38,796 bases of DNA from Anaerolineae bacterium (lineage in GTDB: Bacteria > Chloroflexota > Anaerolineae > B4-G1 > SLSP01), in contig JAFGFB010000072.1 of NCBI GenBank assembly GCA_016931315.1, positions 1 through 38,796 on the forward strand, written 5' to 3'. This document shows positions 8,430-17,786 of the stretch, piece by piece. Below the pieces are notes generated by a model. That model was not told the origin of the DNA. It searched no databases and saw only the letters and a list, made by a program, of their open reading frames with translations. Each line of letters opens with the position of its first letter. Position 1 is the stretch's first letter. The translations under genes were made by a program, and so were the position numbers.

Positions 8430-8469
8430 AACGCATCCGGCGCACCTTCAAAGGTGCGCCGGATGCGTT
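8430..8469 (+). terminator. rny terminator
   Basis: 19-bp perfect stem AACGCATCCGGCGCACCTT-CA-AAGGTGCGCCGGATGCGTT. Confidence 0.75.
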
Positions 8470-8576
8470 GAGGCGTAAGTGTTCAGCGAGCTCTCGTTTA
8501 GCCTGGTAAGGGGCGGCTTAAGCGTCAGGGATGCGAACGAGCGTTTAATAGCGGCATGCAGGTTTTCAGCTGGTTC

Positions 8577-10052
8577 TTAGCAATCTGTAGGCTGCAAATC
8601 ACCAACGGCAGCCTGGTCGTTCAAGAGGGGCAAACGGACGCGCACAGTGCTGCCCTTTCCCGCCTGGCTTGCAATGGCGATGTTACCGTTTAGCCCTTCA
8701 GAAAGCGTCTTGGCGATAGGCAAACCCAACCCAAAGCCTGAAGTATCGGAATCAGTCTCGCCCCGATGGAAACGGTCAAACACGTGCGGCAACATCTCCG
8801 GGGCAATACCGGTTCCTGTATCCTGCACCTCAAGCACCAGCCATGGCGGCTCTACCGCAGTGTTAACCGTGATGCTGCCCCGCGAGTGTTTGAGCGCATT
8901 ATCCAGTAGAATCAGGGCTATCTGCTTCAAGGCATCCCGGTCGCCAAGAATCGTCGCTTCTTGGATATGCTCCACAATCTCGCGCTGCCGATCCAACTGT
9001 CGCGCCTGCCGGCAAACCTCGGTGAGTACTGGAGCTACAGCCACCGGGACACGTTTGAGGCTGGGTCCCGCATCAGCCCGCGCGAGCAGCAAAAGATCGT
9101 TCACCAGCCGAATCATCCTCTCGCTTTCGGCTTCGGCGTCCACCAGTATCTCGCTCTGTTCAGCAACCGGCAAGGGTGGGGTGCGCCGCAGAAGCGCCAG
9201 GTTGCCCCGAATAGTCGTCAAAGGCGTGCGCAATTCGTGGGAGACATCGGCGACAAAATCTCGCTGGAGGCTCAGCGTCTCACTCACCCGCCGGTACGCT
9301 TCCTCTAGTTGCACCAGCATCGCATTGAAGGTTGTCGCCAAGCGCCCGACCTCATCATCAGGACCCACATAATCCACACGCTGGGAGAAATCACGCTCGT
9401 TCCCAATCGCCTGCGCGGTCTGCGTGATGCGATGAATGGGCCGCAACGCGGCTCCCGCGAGCGCCCAACCGATGCCAAAGGCGACCATTGTGGTGAACGC
9501 ACCGGCAATCAGCAGGGTGCGGCTAAGGGTTCTCAGTGAATCTTCGCGTTCGGTGAGTGGGCGCGCCGTTTGAACGATAAAGACAACCTCATCTTCCACA
9601 ACCACGGGACGGTTGTAAATCAACAAACGCAGCTCCTCCCAAGTAGCGCTCTCCCACCAGATTTCGTGATTGCGTAAGGCCTCCAGCCCTTCCGCACTGA
9701 GAGGCAAAGCCGCACTTGCCGCCGCAAAGGGGGTCGCCACCAGAATCCCTTCAGCATCAAGCACTCGTACAATTTCACGCTCACGCAGTTGTTGGAAAAC
9801 AGGCTCCTCTGAAAGGTCCTGCAAGGGCGGGCGATGGTCTTCTCCAGGAGGCGGGTCCGGAGGCAACGCTGAGGCGTCCCGGTAAAAACGTAGCACCATC
9901 TGGGCGGTATTCTCGCCGCTCCGGCTCAGTTCTTCCTTGAGCGCGTTTAACGTTCCTTGCGCCTGAACCGTGTACAGAGCCGCGCCAAAAAGCAGCAGCG
10001 TCAGCGCCAGTATCAGGGTATAGAGCAGTGTAAGCCGCAGCCGAATAGACAT
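8577..10052 (-). CDS. HAMP-domain sensor histidine kinase
   Basis: Two N-terminal TM helices, HAMP, DVSHELRTPLTTIRGNLALLRR H-box, NDLLLLARAD, GFGLGLPIAKTL G-box. Confidence 0.93.
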   Translation of the reverse strand: MSIRLRLTLLYTLILALTLLLFGAALYTVQAQGTLNALKEELSRSGENTAQMVLRFYRDASALPPDPPPGEDHRPPLQDLSEEPVFQQLREREIVRVLDAEGILVATPFAAASAALPLSAEGLEALRNHEIWWESATWEELRLLIYNRPVVVEDEVVFIVQTARPLTEREDSLRTLSRTLLIAGAFTTMVAFGIGWALAGAALRPIHRITQTAQAIGNERDFSQRVDYVGPDDEVGRLATTFNAMLVQLEEAYRRVSETLSLQRDFVADVSHELRTPLTTIRGNLALLRRTPPLPVAEQSEILVDAEAESERMIRLVNDLLLLARADAGPSLKRVPVAVAPVLTEVCRQARQLDRQREIVEHIQEATILGDRDALKQIALILLDNALKHSRGSITVNTAVEPPWLVLEVQDTGTGIAPEMLPHVFDRFHRGETDSDTSGFGLGLPIAKTLSEGLNGNIAIASQAGKGSTVRVRLPLLNDQAAVGDLQPTDC

Positions 10053-10741
10053 CAACCCTCCCGCAAAACGTAGCCCACGCCACGCACCGTATGAATCAGA
10101 CGCGGACGCCCCTCAGTCTCCAGCTTCTTGCGAAGATAGCCCACGTAAACCTCCAGCACATTATCATCACCGCCAAAATCATAACCCCATACGGCATTCA
10201 AAATTTGGCTACGCTCGAGCACCTGGCGCGGATGCAGCAGGAAGAAAGCAAGCAAATCAAATTCTGTCGGGGTGAGCGTCAACGGCACATCGCCCAGGCG
10301 GGCTTCATGCGCTACAGGATCGAGGGACAAACTCGTTGCGCCCGAGCCAAAGTGCAAAGGCTGTCGCTCCGGCTGGGCACCCACCCGCCGTTGCAGGGCA
10401 TGGATACGCGCGACAAGCTCTGGCGGGGCAAAGGGTTTGGTGAGATAATCGTCCGCGCCGCTCTCCAACCCCTCCACACGGTTTTCCAACGCATCACGCG
10501 CCGTCAGCATCAGGATGAAGGCTTTATTTTGCTCCGCGCGCAGGCGTTGCATGACTTCCAAGCCATCCATTTTGGGCATCATCCAATCGAGCACAATAAT
10601 CTCAGGATGGCAGGCATCAACCTGCGCCAGCGCCTCCTCGCCATTTGTCGCCGTCGCCACGTGAAAACCCTCATAGGTCAACGTGCGCTGTAACATCTTA
10701 AGCAAGCGTTGATCGTCATCTACCACCAGTACAGTAATCAT
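10052..10741 (-). CDS. OmpR/PhoB-family response regulator
   Basis: MITVLVVDDDQRLLKMLQ..DWMMPKMDGLEVMQRLR..MLTARD..GADDYLTKPF; winged-helix C-terminus; stop/start overlap with the kinase. Confidence 0.95.
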   Translation of the reverse strand: MITVLVVDDDQRLLKMLQRTLTYEGFHVATATNGEEALAQVDACHPEIIVLDWMMPKMDGLEVMQRLRAEQNKAFILMLTARDALENRVEGLESGADDYLTKPFAPPELVARIHALQRRVGAQPERQPLHFGSGATSLSLDPVAHEARLGDVPLTLTPTEFDLLAFFLLHPRQVLERSQILNAVWGYDFGGDDNVLEVYVGYLRKKLETEGRPRLIHTVRGVGYVLREG

Positions 10742-10960
10742 TGCACCCTCATCATTCATTCAATATATCCAGGGCAATTGCTCGAATCTGCGCTAAAACG
10801 GTCATCTTCGGCCCGCAAGTCACTAAAAGCGCGGCTTTAGCCAGATTTGCGCGGGGGAGCCAATCATGCCGAATTAAGCAATTACGATCCAAAAACATAG
10901 TATACCGTGTGCCTGAGAAATTGCTGTGAAAGCGGCTGAACTGTTGAAAATGGCGGTTTT

Positions 10961-11004
10961 TCTCAGCAAACTCTCAGCTTTCTCTCAAGCTTCTCACAGC
11001 TTTG
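10961..11004 (+). promoter_or_regulatory. Four 11-bp tandem direct repeats (TCTCAGCNNNN-like) upstream of a TAGAAT -10; predicted OmpR-family operator
   Basis: TCTCAGCAAAC TCTCAGCTTTC TCTCAAGCTTC TCACAGCTTTG in exact 11-bp register; TAGAAT at 11010-11015. Confidence 0.65.
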
Positions 11005-11049
11005 CACGCTAGAATGGAGCAAAAGGGTATCAGACGAGGTTGTAAGGCA

Positions 11050-11856
11050 ATGTCAAGTCTTAGCCACATTATTCGCAGCTTCAATCGTTTCGAATTGAAA
11101 TATCTGGTCACGCTACGCAAAGCTGAGAACTTCAAGCATGCCCTGAATGCCTACCTGCAACCCGATGGAAACGGCAATGGGCGTGGCGCTTATGAGCTTT
11201 CCAACCTCTACTTCGATAGCCCCGACTACCGCTGCTATTGGGAGAAAGTGGATGGCATCAAATTCCGGCGTAAGTTGCGGATACGCCGTTACGGAACCGG
11301 CGCCCCGCTGGACGCCGAAACACCCGTCTTCGTGGAGATCAAACAGCGCGTGGATCGGGTGACTCAAAAGCGGCGCATCCTGTTGCCATATCGAGAAGCG
11401 TTGCGGCTCTGCTACGACCGTGATATTCCCGAACATGAGCCCCACGATGCTGCGGTAATCGAGGAAATCGCCGCCCTGCTCTGGCAATACAATCTCCACC
11501 CCGCAAGCCTGATTCAATACCGGCGCGAGGCGTGGGTGGGAAGCGATTATGATATTGGGCTGCGCGTCACCTTTGATACCGAAATGCGCTATCACACCAA
11601 CTCCAGGGGGACGGGGGTTGAACTCGAGGGTAACCAGGCGCAAAACCCGCTCTTCCCCCCGGAATGGGTCATTGTCGAGATCAAGGTCAATGAGCGGATT
11701 CCCTATTGGCTCACCGAGCTGGTTGCAAGCCATAATCTGAGCCTGGTACGCGTGAGCAAGTATTGTCGCAGCATTGAGCTGGCGCAGAACACGGGGAATC
11801 TGGAGAGCATAGGGGTCACGAGTTACGACCACGTCCTACTCAATACCAGGCTATAA
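11050..11856 (+). CDS. VTC-domain (polyphosphate polymerase-like) protein
   Basis: RFELKYLVTLRKAENFKHAL..YELSNLYFDSPDYRCYWEKVDGIKFRRKLRIRRYG..VFVEIKQRVDRVTQKRR; catalytic tunnel-type motifs of VTC domains. Confidence 0.88.
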   Translation: MSSLSHIIRSFNRFELKYLVTLRKAENFKHALNAYLQPDGNGNGRGAYELSNLYFDSPDYRCYWEKVDGIKFRRKLRIRRYGTGAPLDAETPVFVEIKQRVDRVTQKRRILLPYREALRLCYDRDIPEHEPHDAAVIEEIAALLWQYNLHPASLIQYRREAWVGSDYDIGLRVTFDTEMRYHTNSRGTGVELEGNQAQNPLFPPEWVIVEIKVNERIPYWLTELVASHNLSLVRVSKYCRSIELAQNTGNLESIGVTSYDHVLLNTRL

Positions 11857-11891
11857 CACTGCAACTTACAACTGAATGGAGGCTGCTACAA

Positions 11892-12572
11892 ATGGAGGGT
11901 TTCAATTTTCAGGATTTGACCGGGGTGTTTTCGGTAACGGATGTCGTCATCAGCTTGCTTTTGAGCTTCGCGTTGTGCGCACTGATCGGTTGGGTGTATC
12001 AGATCACCCATCGCGGCGCCTCTTACACGCAGAGTTTCGTGCATACGTTGGTGCTTAACGGCATGATCGTCGCAGTGGTCATGCTCATCATCGGCTCGAA
12101 CATTGCCCGCGCGTTTGCGCTGATTGGCTCGCTCTCCATCATCCGTTTTCGCAACGCAGTCAAAGAAACGCGTGATGTGGGTTTCATCTTCTTCACCATG
12201 GCGGTCGGTATGGCCGTAGGCACCAAGTTCTACTTGCTCGCCATCATCACGGCGGTCATCGTCAGCCTTATCATCCTGGTGATGACGCGTTTCAACTGGT
12301 ATGCACGGCGCGCCATCAGCCAGATACTCAAAATACAGGTCCTCAACGATGCCGCCTTCGACACCCTCTTCGACGACGTCTTTCTCAAATACACCAGTTC
12401 CTCCGAGCTCATCAGCGTGGATTCCATCCGTGCGGGCGCATTGACAGAGCTGACCTACAGCGTAGGGCTGAAGAAGCAGCAGCAGATTCAGGAATTCCTC
12501 TCTGAAATCAAGCGCCTCAACGGCAACAATCGCGTCACCCTGATTGCGGGCTACAATAGCACAGATCTGTAA
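11892..12572 (+). CDS. DUF4956 membrane protein
   Basis: Multi-TM protein with ALIGSLSIIRFRNAVKETRDVGFIFFTMAVGMAVGTKFYLLA, typical of DUF4956; between VTC and CotH genes. Confidence 0.85.
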   Translation: MEGFNFQDLTGVFSVTDVVISLLLSFALCALIGWVYQITHRGASYTQSFVHTLVLNGMIVAVVMLIIGSNIARAFALIGSLSIIRFRNAVKETRDVGFIFFTMAVGMAVGTKFYLLAIITAVIVSLIILVMTRFNWYARRAISQILKIQVLNDAAFDTLFDDVFLKYTSSSELISVDSIRAGALTELTYSVGLKKQQQIQEFLSEIKRLNGNNRVTLIAGYNSTDL

Positions 12573-12594
12573 CGGGGGAACACGGAGACACGTT

Positions 12595-14262
12595 ATGAAG
12601 CTGGCTTTCAGACGTCATTATGCACTGCTGGCAGGACTGTTGGGAGTGATTTTGGTGCTCACCTTAGGGTTGGGAAATCAACGCATCATCGCCTACACCG
12701 TGCCGGGCGCGCTTCAAAACGAAGCGCTCGCCGTCGCCGGGCATGATTACAATAGCGAACGTGCTCTCTTCGACGCAACGGTGGTACACAGCATTCAGGT
12801 GCTCATGGATGACGAGACCTTTGAGCAGATGCTCACCACCTACCAGGAAACTGGCGCAAAGGACTACTTTCACGCGAGTGTGATCATTGACGGCGTGCAA
12901 ATCCATGATGTGGGCGTGCGACTCAAGGGCAATGCCTCATTGCGCACAGCGGTTGGAGGGCGAATGGCGGGTGAACAGCCGCCATTTGGCGGTATGTTTG
13001 GCGGGCGAGAAGCGCCTTCGGCTCAAGGCGCCATGCCGGGAGGCGCGCCCGAAGGGCTACAACGCATGCGCCCTGGCGGATCAAGACAACCCTTCCAACC
13101 TGAAGGAACAGCAGAAGGGCAAATGCCGCCGGAAGGCGCAGGGGGGCAGGCTCCCGCCTGGCCCGGCGAAGAGGCGTCGGTTCCGGAGAACATGCCCCTT
13201 CAACCCGGCGGCGATTTCCGCGGTGGCATGGAGCAGGCAACAACCGAAATCACTGTGGATACTAAGATTCCGCTGATGATCAAGTTCGATGAATTTGTAG
13301 AAGGGCAGACCTATCAAGGTTACGCTTACCTGGCACTTCGCACCTACGGCACATCGACGGATGCGGCTATGCTCCAGGAGCCCGTCACGAACGATGCCGC
13401 TCGCGCCATCGGGTTGCCGGTCACCCTGACCGCTTTTGCCAGTGTGCAAATCAACGGGGGTGCAGTCCAGCTCTATTCCATCTCGCAACACATTGACGAA
13501 GTCTACCTGCAAGAGCACTTTAGCAACGCAGATGGCGTGCTCTACAAAGCGGAGCTTGGTTCGACGCTGAGTTATCAGGGGGAAGACCCTTCGCTCTATA
13601 GCGAAGCCTTTACCCAGAAGACCCGCGTCAAGGATATGGACCTGGCGCCCCTGATTGCATTCATGCGCTTTCTGAGCGAGGCGGATGATGCCACCTTCGC
13701 CGCTGAATTATCCCAATATCTGGATGTGGAAGCACTGGCAACCTACCTGGCGCTCAACAATCTGCTGGTGAATACCGATGCCCTCGTGGGCATGAACAAC
13801 AATTACTACCTATACTATGATGACGACGCACAGCACTTCACCTTGTTGATGTGGGATGCCAATGAGAGTTTCGGCAAGTTGGGCATGGGCGGGGCCTCAG
13901 CCACCCACGATATCACCACCGGGGTGCAAGCCAACAGCACTTCCCCCATGGGTGGAAGAATGCGCGGCGGTTTTGGTGGAAGCAACATCCTGGCGACACG
14001 TTTTCTCAACACACCGGAGTTCATGGCGCTCTACGAACAGGAGCTCCAACGCCTGTATCAAGAGCTCTTCAGCAGCGGTTTTCTGGTGGAACGCATCGAG
14101 ACGTATGCTGCACTGGTCCGCGAAGCCAACGCTGATGGACAGTTGACCGATCCTGCCGCTTACGAGCAGGCTGTCACCAAGATGCTGAACTTTGTCGCAC
14201 AGCGGCAAGCCTACCTGGCAGGGTTGCCGCTCTTCAGCGAGGACGCCACCACCGCGCCTTGA
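12595..14262 (+). CDS. CotH kinase-family protein with Gly/Pro/Gln-rich insertion
   Basis: VHSIQVLMDDETFEQML..HDVGVRLKGNASLR..PLMIKFDEFVEGQTYQGYAYLALRTYGTSTDAAMLQEPVTNDAARAIGLPV..LYKAELGSTLSYQGEDPSLY..MNNNYYLYYDDDAQHFTLLMWDANESFG. Confidence 0.9.
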   Translation: MKLAFRRHYALLAGLLGVILVLTLGLGNQRIIAYTVPGALQNEALAVAGHDYNSERALFDATVVHSIQVLMDDETFEQMLTTYQETGAKDYFHASVIIDGVQIHDVGVRLKGNASLRTAVGGRMAGEQPPFGGMFGGREAPSAQGAMPGGAPEGLQRMRPGGSRQPFQPEGTAEGQMPPEGAGGQAPAWPGEEASVPENMPLQPGGDFRGGMEQATTEITVDTKIPLMIKFDEFVEGQTYQGYAYLALRTYGTSTDAAMLQEPVTNDAARAIGLPVTLTAFASVQINGGAVQLYSISQHIDEVYLQEHFSNADGVLYKAELGSTLSYQGEDPSLYSEAFTQKTRVKDMDLAPLIAFMRFLSEADDATFAAELSQYLDVEALATYLALNNLLVNTDALVGMNNNYYLYYDDDAQHFTLLMWDANESFGKLGMGGASATHDITTGVQANSTSPMGGRMRGGFGGSNILATRFLNTPEFMALYEQELQRLYQELFSSGFLVERIETYAALVREANADGQLTDPAAYEQAVTKMLNFVAQRQAYLAGLPLFSEDATTAP

Positions 14263-14270
14263 GCGCGGCA

Positions 14271-14312
14271 CGCCACAGGGGGTTGAAAATCATCGCTCAA
14301 CCCCCTGTGGCG
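14271..14312 (+). terminator. Terminator hairpin after cotH-like gene
   Basis: CGCCACAGGGGGTTGA-N10-TCAACCCCCTGTGGCG. Confidence 0.7.
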
Positions 14313-14328
14313 CGTTCTACGATACCGG

Positions 14329-14507
14329 GGGTAGCGGACAAATTATCGTTCCGGCTTGTGTGATCCGGAAAATCGCGTGTGGTTTTCACTCGCCTTTCTG
14401 AAAAGTATTTTGGGCCGCGCTTCGCGCGGCCCAAAATACTAAATAAGCGCCTCTGCATCTGTTTGCACAACCTCTATTGGTTTTCCCCAACAATCTGTCA
14501 TAGATCC
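14329..14507. mobile_element. MITE-like element family B, degenerate copy (about 179 bp)
   Basis: Left GGGTAGCGGACAAATTATCG, right CCAACAATCTGTCATAGATCC; flanks CGATACCGG / CGATACGGG (8/9); central 17-bp perfect hairpin 14404-14440; right arm matches the reverse complement of the 28094 copy's left arm (GTTTGCACAACCTCT..). Confidence 0.7.
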
Positions 14508-14547
14508 CGATACGGGACAATTATCCACCAGACTGTCTAATTTGTGA

Positions 14548-14553
14548 TATAAT
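14548..14553 (+). promoter_or_regulatory. Candidate -10 box in AT-rich leader of YyaL-like gene
   Basis: TATAAT at 14548-14553 within an AT-rich stretch; -35 poorly defined. Confidence 0.35.
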
Positions 14554-14595
14554 ATTCTTTATATTATATATTAATAATTCCGATGTGGAGGAGCC

Positions 14596-16617
14596 ATGAA
14601 CAATCATCTGGAAGGAGAAAGCAGTCGTTATCTGCAACAACACGTGCATAACCCCGTGGATTGGTATCCCTGGGGCGATGCCGCTTTCGAGAAAGCCAAA
14701 CGCGAGGACAAGCCTATCTTCCTCAGCATCGGTTATTCCGCCTGCCACTGGTGCCATGTGATGGCGCACGAATCCTTTGAGGACGAGACGACCGCCGCAC
14801 TGCTCAACGCGCACTTCGTCAGCATCAAGGTGGATCGTGAGGAGCGTCCCGACCTCGACCGCATTTACATGAGCGCGGTACAGGCGCTCACTGGCGGGGG
14901 TGGATGGCCCATGTCCGTCTTTCTCACGCCGGAAGGCGCACCTTTCTACGGGGGGACGTACTTCCCCAAAACTGCACGGTATGGAATGCCCGCCTTTACC
15001 CAGGTGCTGCGCGCCATCACCGAAGCCTGGAACGGGCGCCGCAACGAGCTTTTGGAGGGGGGCGAGCGGCTCACGCAGGCGTTGCGCGAGCAAGCCGCAG
15101 GCGCTGCCGACGAAGAGGGCGCGCTATCCACCGCGACGTTGGAGCAAGCCTACCACGTACTGCGCCGCAGCTTCGATGCGACGCATGGAGGCTGGGGCAG
15201 CGCGCCCAAATTCCCCCAGCCGATGATTCTCGAGTTTCTACTGCGCTATCACTACAGCACCGGCGATCCGGAAGCGCTACACATGGTCACACATACGCTG
15301 GAATCCATGGCGCGCGGCGGCATCTACGATCAGCTGGGCGGCGGGTTCCACCGTTACGCGGTAGACGCTAACTGGCTGACGCCACATTTCGAAAAGATGC
15401 TCTACGACAATGCTTTGCTCGTCCCGGTTTATCTGCATGCCTGGCAAATCACAGGGAAGCCGCTGTTCCGCGCCATCGTTGAAGAAACGCTGGACTATGT
15501 GCTTCGGGAGATGACCGCCCCCGAAGGCGGCTTTTACAGCACCCAAGATGCGGACTCCGAGGGGGAAGAAGGCAAGTTCTTTGTCTGGACGCCGGAGCAG
15601 GTACGGGAAGCCCTCAACGGCCCGGCGAGCCGCGCCCTGGAACTTTTCGGCATCACGGACGCGGGCAACTTCGAGGGGCGCAATATCCTCACTTTCAACG
15701 GCAGCGATGCGGAGCGTGAAGCCATCGTCAGAGTACGAGAAGCGCTCTTCGAAGCACGTCTGCGGCGCACGCCTCCAGGGCGAGACGAGAAGGTACTGAC
15801 CTCGTGGAATGGGCTGATGCTGCGCGCTTTTGCAGAAGCGGCGCGCGTCCTCGAGCGCGAAGATTACCTTCGCGCGGCTATACGCAACGCGGATTTTCTC
15901 CTGCAAACGCTGCATAGCCCTGCGGGACGGCTACGGCACATCTGGCATGCGGGCGAGGCCAAAGTTTCGGGCTTCCTTGAGGACACCACCCAGCTCGCGT
16001 GGGGCCTATTGACGCTTTATCAGAGCACCTTCGAAGCGCGCTACTATCGCGCCGCCGAAGAGCTGATGGAACATGTGCTCACCCACTTCCAAGCAGAAAG
16101 CGGCTTCTACGACACTGCCGATGATGGTTCTGCCCTGATTGTGCGCCCCAAGGAGCTGCAAGATAACGCGGTTCCTTCGGGCAATGCTGTCGCTGCCACA
16201 GTGCTTCTGGAGCTTTCACGCTTGAGCCATGCCCCGCATTACGCGGAACTGGCGCATGCGAGCCTGCGTGCAGTGCAGACCTTGCTGGCGCGCTACCCAG
16301 TGGGCTTTGGGCAGTGGCTCAACGCCCTCGAGGCGGCGCTGGCAAGTGGGACGGAAATCGCCATTGTGGGCGACCTTAACACCGCCGAGGGCCGGGCTCT
16401 CCTGCGCCTGGGCCGAGCGGGGTATCATCCACACCGGTTGATTGCCGCCGGATTCGGGGACATACCACCACTCTTGGAAGACCGGCAACCCCAAGGAGGA
16501 CAAACGACCGCCTACGTATGTCGCGGCGGCACCTGTCTGCCGCCCACAACCGATCCCAAAAACCTGCGCGAGATTCTGAGTACCCCGACGCCTGTGCCAC
16601 CGGAGAGAAAAGAATAG
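14596..16617 (+). CDS. Thioredoxin-domain / DUF255 protein (YyaL/SSP411-like)
   Basis: [61 protein letters not shown]; full-length alpha/alpha barrel-like C-terminal region; RBS ggagg. Confidence 0.93.
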   Translation: MNNHLEGESSRYLQQHVHNPVDWYPWGDAAFEKAKREDKPIFLSIGYSACHWCHVMAHESFEDETTAALLNAHFVSIKVDREERPDLDRIYMSAVQALTGGGGWPMSVFLTPEGAPFYGGTYFPKTARYGMPAFTQVLRAITEAWNGRRNELLEGGERLTQALREQAAGAADEEGALSTATLEQAYHVLRRSFDATHGGWGSAPKFPQPMILEFLLRYHYSTGDPEALHMVTHTLESMARGGIYDQLGGGFHRYAVDANWLTPHFEKMLYDNALLVPVYLHAWQITGKPLFRAIVEETLDYVLREMTAPEGGFYSTQDADSEGEEGKFFVWTPEQVREALNGPASRALELFGITDAGNFEGRNILTFNGSDAEREAIVRVREALFEARLRRTPPGRDEKVLTSWNGLMLRAFAEAARVLEREDYLRAAIRNADFLLQTLHSPAGRLRHIWHAGEAKVSGFLEDTTQLAWGLLTLYQSTFEARYYRAAEELMEHVLTHFQAESGFYDTADDGSALIVRPKELQDNAVPSGNAVAATVLLELSRLSHAPHYAELAHASLRAVQTLLARYPVGFGQWLNALEAALASGTEIAIVGDLNTAEGRALLRLGRAGYHPHRLIAAGFGDIPPLLEDRQPQGGQTTAYVCRGGTCLPPTTDPKNLREILSTPTPVPPERKE

Positions 16618-16620
16618 TTC

Positions 16621-16718
16621 ATTTTTCGCAGCGGGGCTTTGCCCCGCTGCGAAAAATCACCTTTTTATGCGTCCCGTAGGGGTGCTTGAGATTGTCGCCC
16701 CAGATTTGGAACGCACCC
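16621..16718. mobile_element. MITE family A half element (A3), central hairpin plus right arm only
   Basis: 17-bp perfect hairpin ATTTTTCGCAGCGGGGC-TTT-GCCCCGCTGCGAAAAAT (16621-16657), arm ATGCGTCCCGTAGGGGTGCTTGAGATT.. and terminal TTGGAACGCACCC (12/13 match to family A TIR). Confidence 0.75.
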
Positions 16719-16804
16719 CCATGTTCCTCGCGCTTGTCAGACTACTAAGAGTGAGTATACTGAAAATACTGGTACATAACAGTAACTCACACATGAGGTA
16801 TGGC

Positions 16805-17740
16805 ATGAATCCACGATTCTCGGTTGTGGCCCCAGTCTTCAATGAGGAAGCGCTGGTCGAGGAGTTTTACCGGCGCGTTCGCGATGTGATGGAGGGAGTA
16901 GGCGAATCCTGGGAATTGGTGCTCATCAACGACGGTAGCCGCGATCGTTCCCCTGAAATAATGGACCAACTTTACGCTCAAGACCCCGAGCACGTCGCCA
17001 TCCTGCACTTTGCCCGCAACTTCGGGCATCAGCTCGCGATCACCGCCGGGTCGGACCATGCTCGCGGCGATGCCGTAGTGGTGATTGATTCGGACCTGCA
17101 GGATCCACCAGAAGTCATCCCCGATCTCATCGCCAAATGGCGTGAAGGCTATGAGGTGGTTTACGGCGTCCGCGCCGAACGCGAGGGCGAAACCTGGTTC
17201 AAGCTCTTCACGGCCAATCTCTTCTACCGGCTCATCCAGACGCTCACCGACGTCGTCATTCCCATGGAGGCTGGCGACTTCCGCCTGCTCGACCGCAAAG
17301 TCGTGGACGTGATGCGCGAGATGCGCGAAGGACACCGTTTCGTCCGCGCGATGGTCTCCTGGGTGGGCTTCCGACAAATCGGCGTGCCCTACCGTCGCCT
17401 GGCGCGCAAAGCCGGTGAGACGAAATACCCCTTCCGCAAGATGTTCCGGTTGGCGCTCGATGCAGTGACGGGCTTCTCTTTCATCCCCCTCAAGCTGGCT
17501 TTATGGACTGGCGCGCTGGCAACGTGCCTGGGGCTGCTGCTCGCCATCGTGTTGCTCATTCTCCGGCTCAACGGAAACATTCCACTCGCCGGTCAAGGAC
17601 TGACCGCCAGCCTCATTCTCTTTATCGGGGGCGTGCAGCTCTTCATCATGGGCATTCTGGGGGAATACATCGGACGTATCTATGATGAAGTGCGCAAACG
17701 CCCGCTCTATATCATTCGAGAAATGAAACGGCAGGAATAG
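16805..17740 (+). CDS. Family 2 glycosyltransferase (GtrB/DPM1-like) with two C-terminal TM helices
   Basis: FSVVAPVFNEEALVEEFYRRVRDVM..LINDGSRDRSPEIM..VVIDSDLQDPPEVIPDLIAKW..ETKYPFRKMFRLALDAVTGFSFIPLK. Upstream part of the listed ORF overlaps the A3 repeat; an alternative start is 16793. Confidence 0.92.
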   Translation: MNPRFSVVAPVFNEEALVEEFYRRVRDVMEGVGESWELVLINDGSRDRSPEIMDQLYAQDPEHVAILHFARNFGHQLAITAGSDHARGDAVVVIDSDLQDPPEVIPDLIAKWREGYEVVYGVRAEREGETWFKLFTANLFYRLIQTLTDVVIPMEAGDFRLLDRKVVDVMREMREGHRFVRAMVSWVGFRQIGVPYRRLARKAGETKYPFRKMFRLALDAVTGFSFIPLKLALWTGALATCLGLLLAIVLLILRLNGNIPLAGQGLTASLILFIGGVQLFIMGILGEYIGRIYDEVRKRPLYIIREMKRQE

Positions 17741-17786
17741 TCCCGCCGAACAAGCAACCTCACCCACTTTTTCAAAGGAGCATACG

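Noticed and set aside
13815-14271. Minus-strand ORFs of 69 and 124 aa inside the CotH gene
   Set aside because: Antisense to conserved CotH motifs (NNNYYLYYDDDAQHFTLLMWDANESFG); no independent support.
16667-16804. N-terminal extension of the GT2 ORF (MRPVGVLEIVAPDLERTPM..)
   Set aside because: Most of this extension (16667-16718) is the right arm and TIR of a family A half element; the conserved protein starts at 16805 (or 16793).
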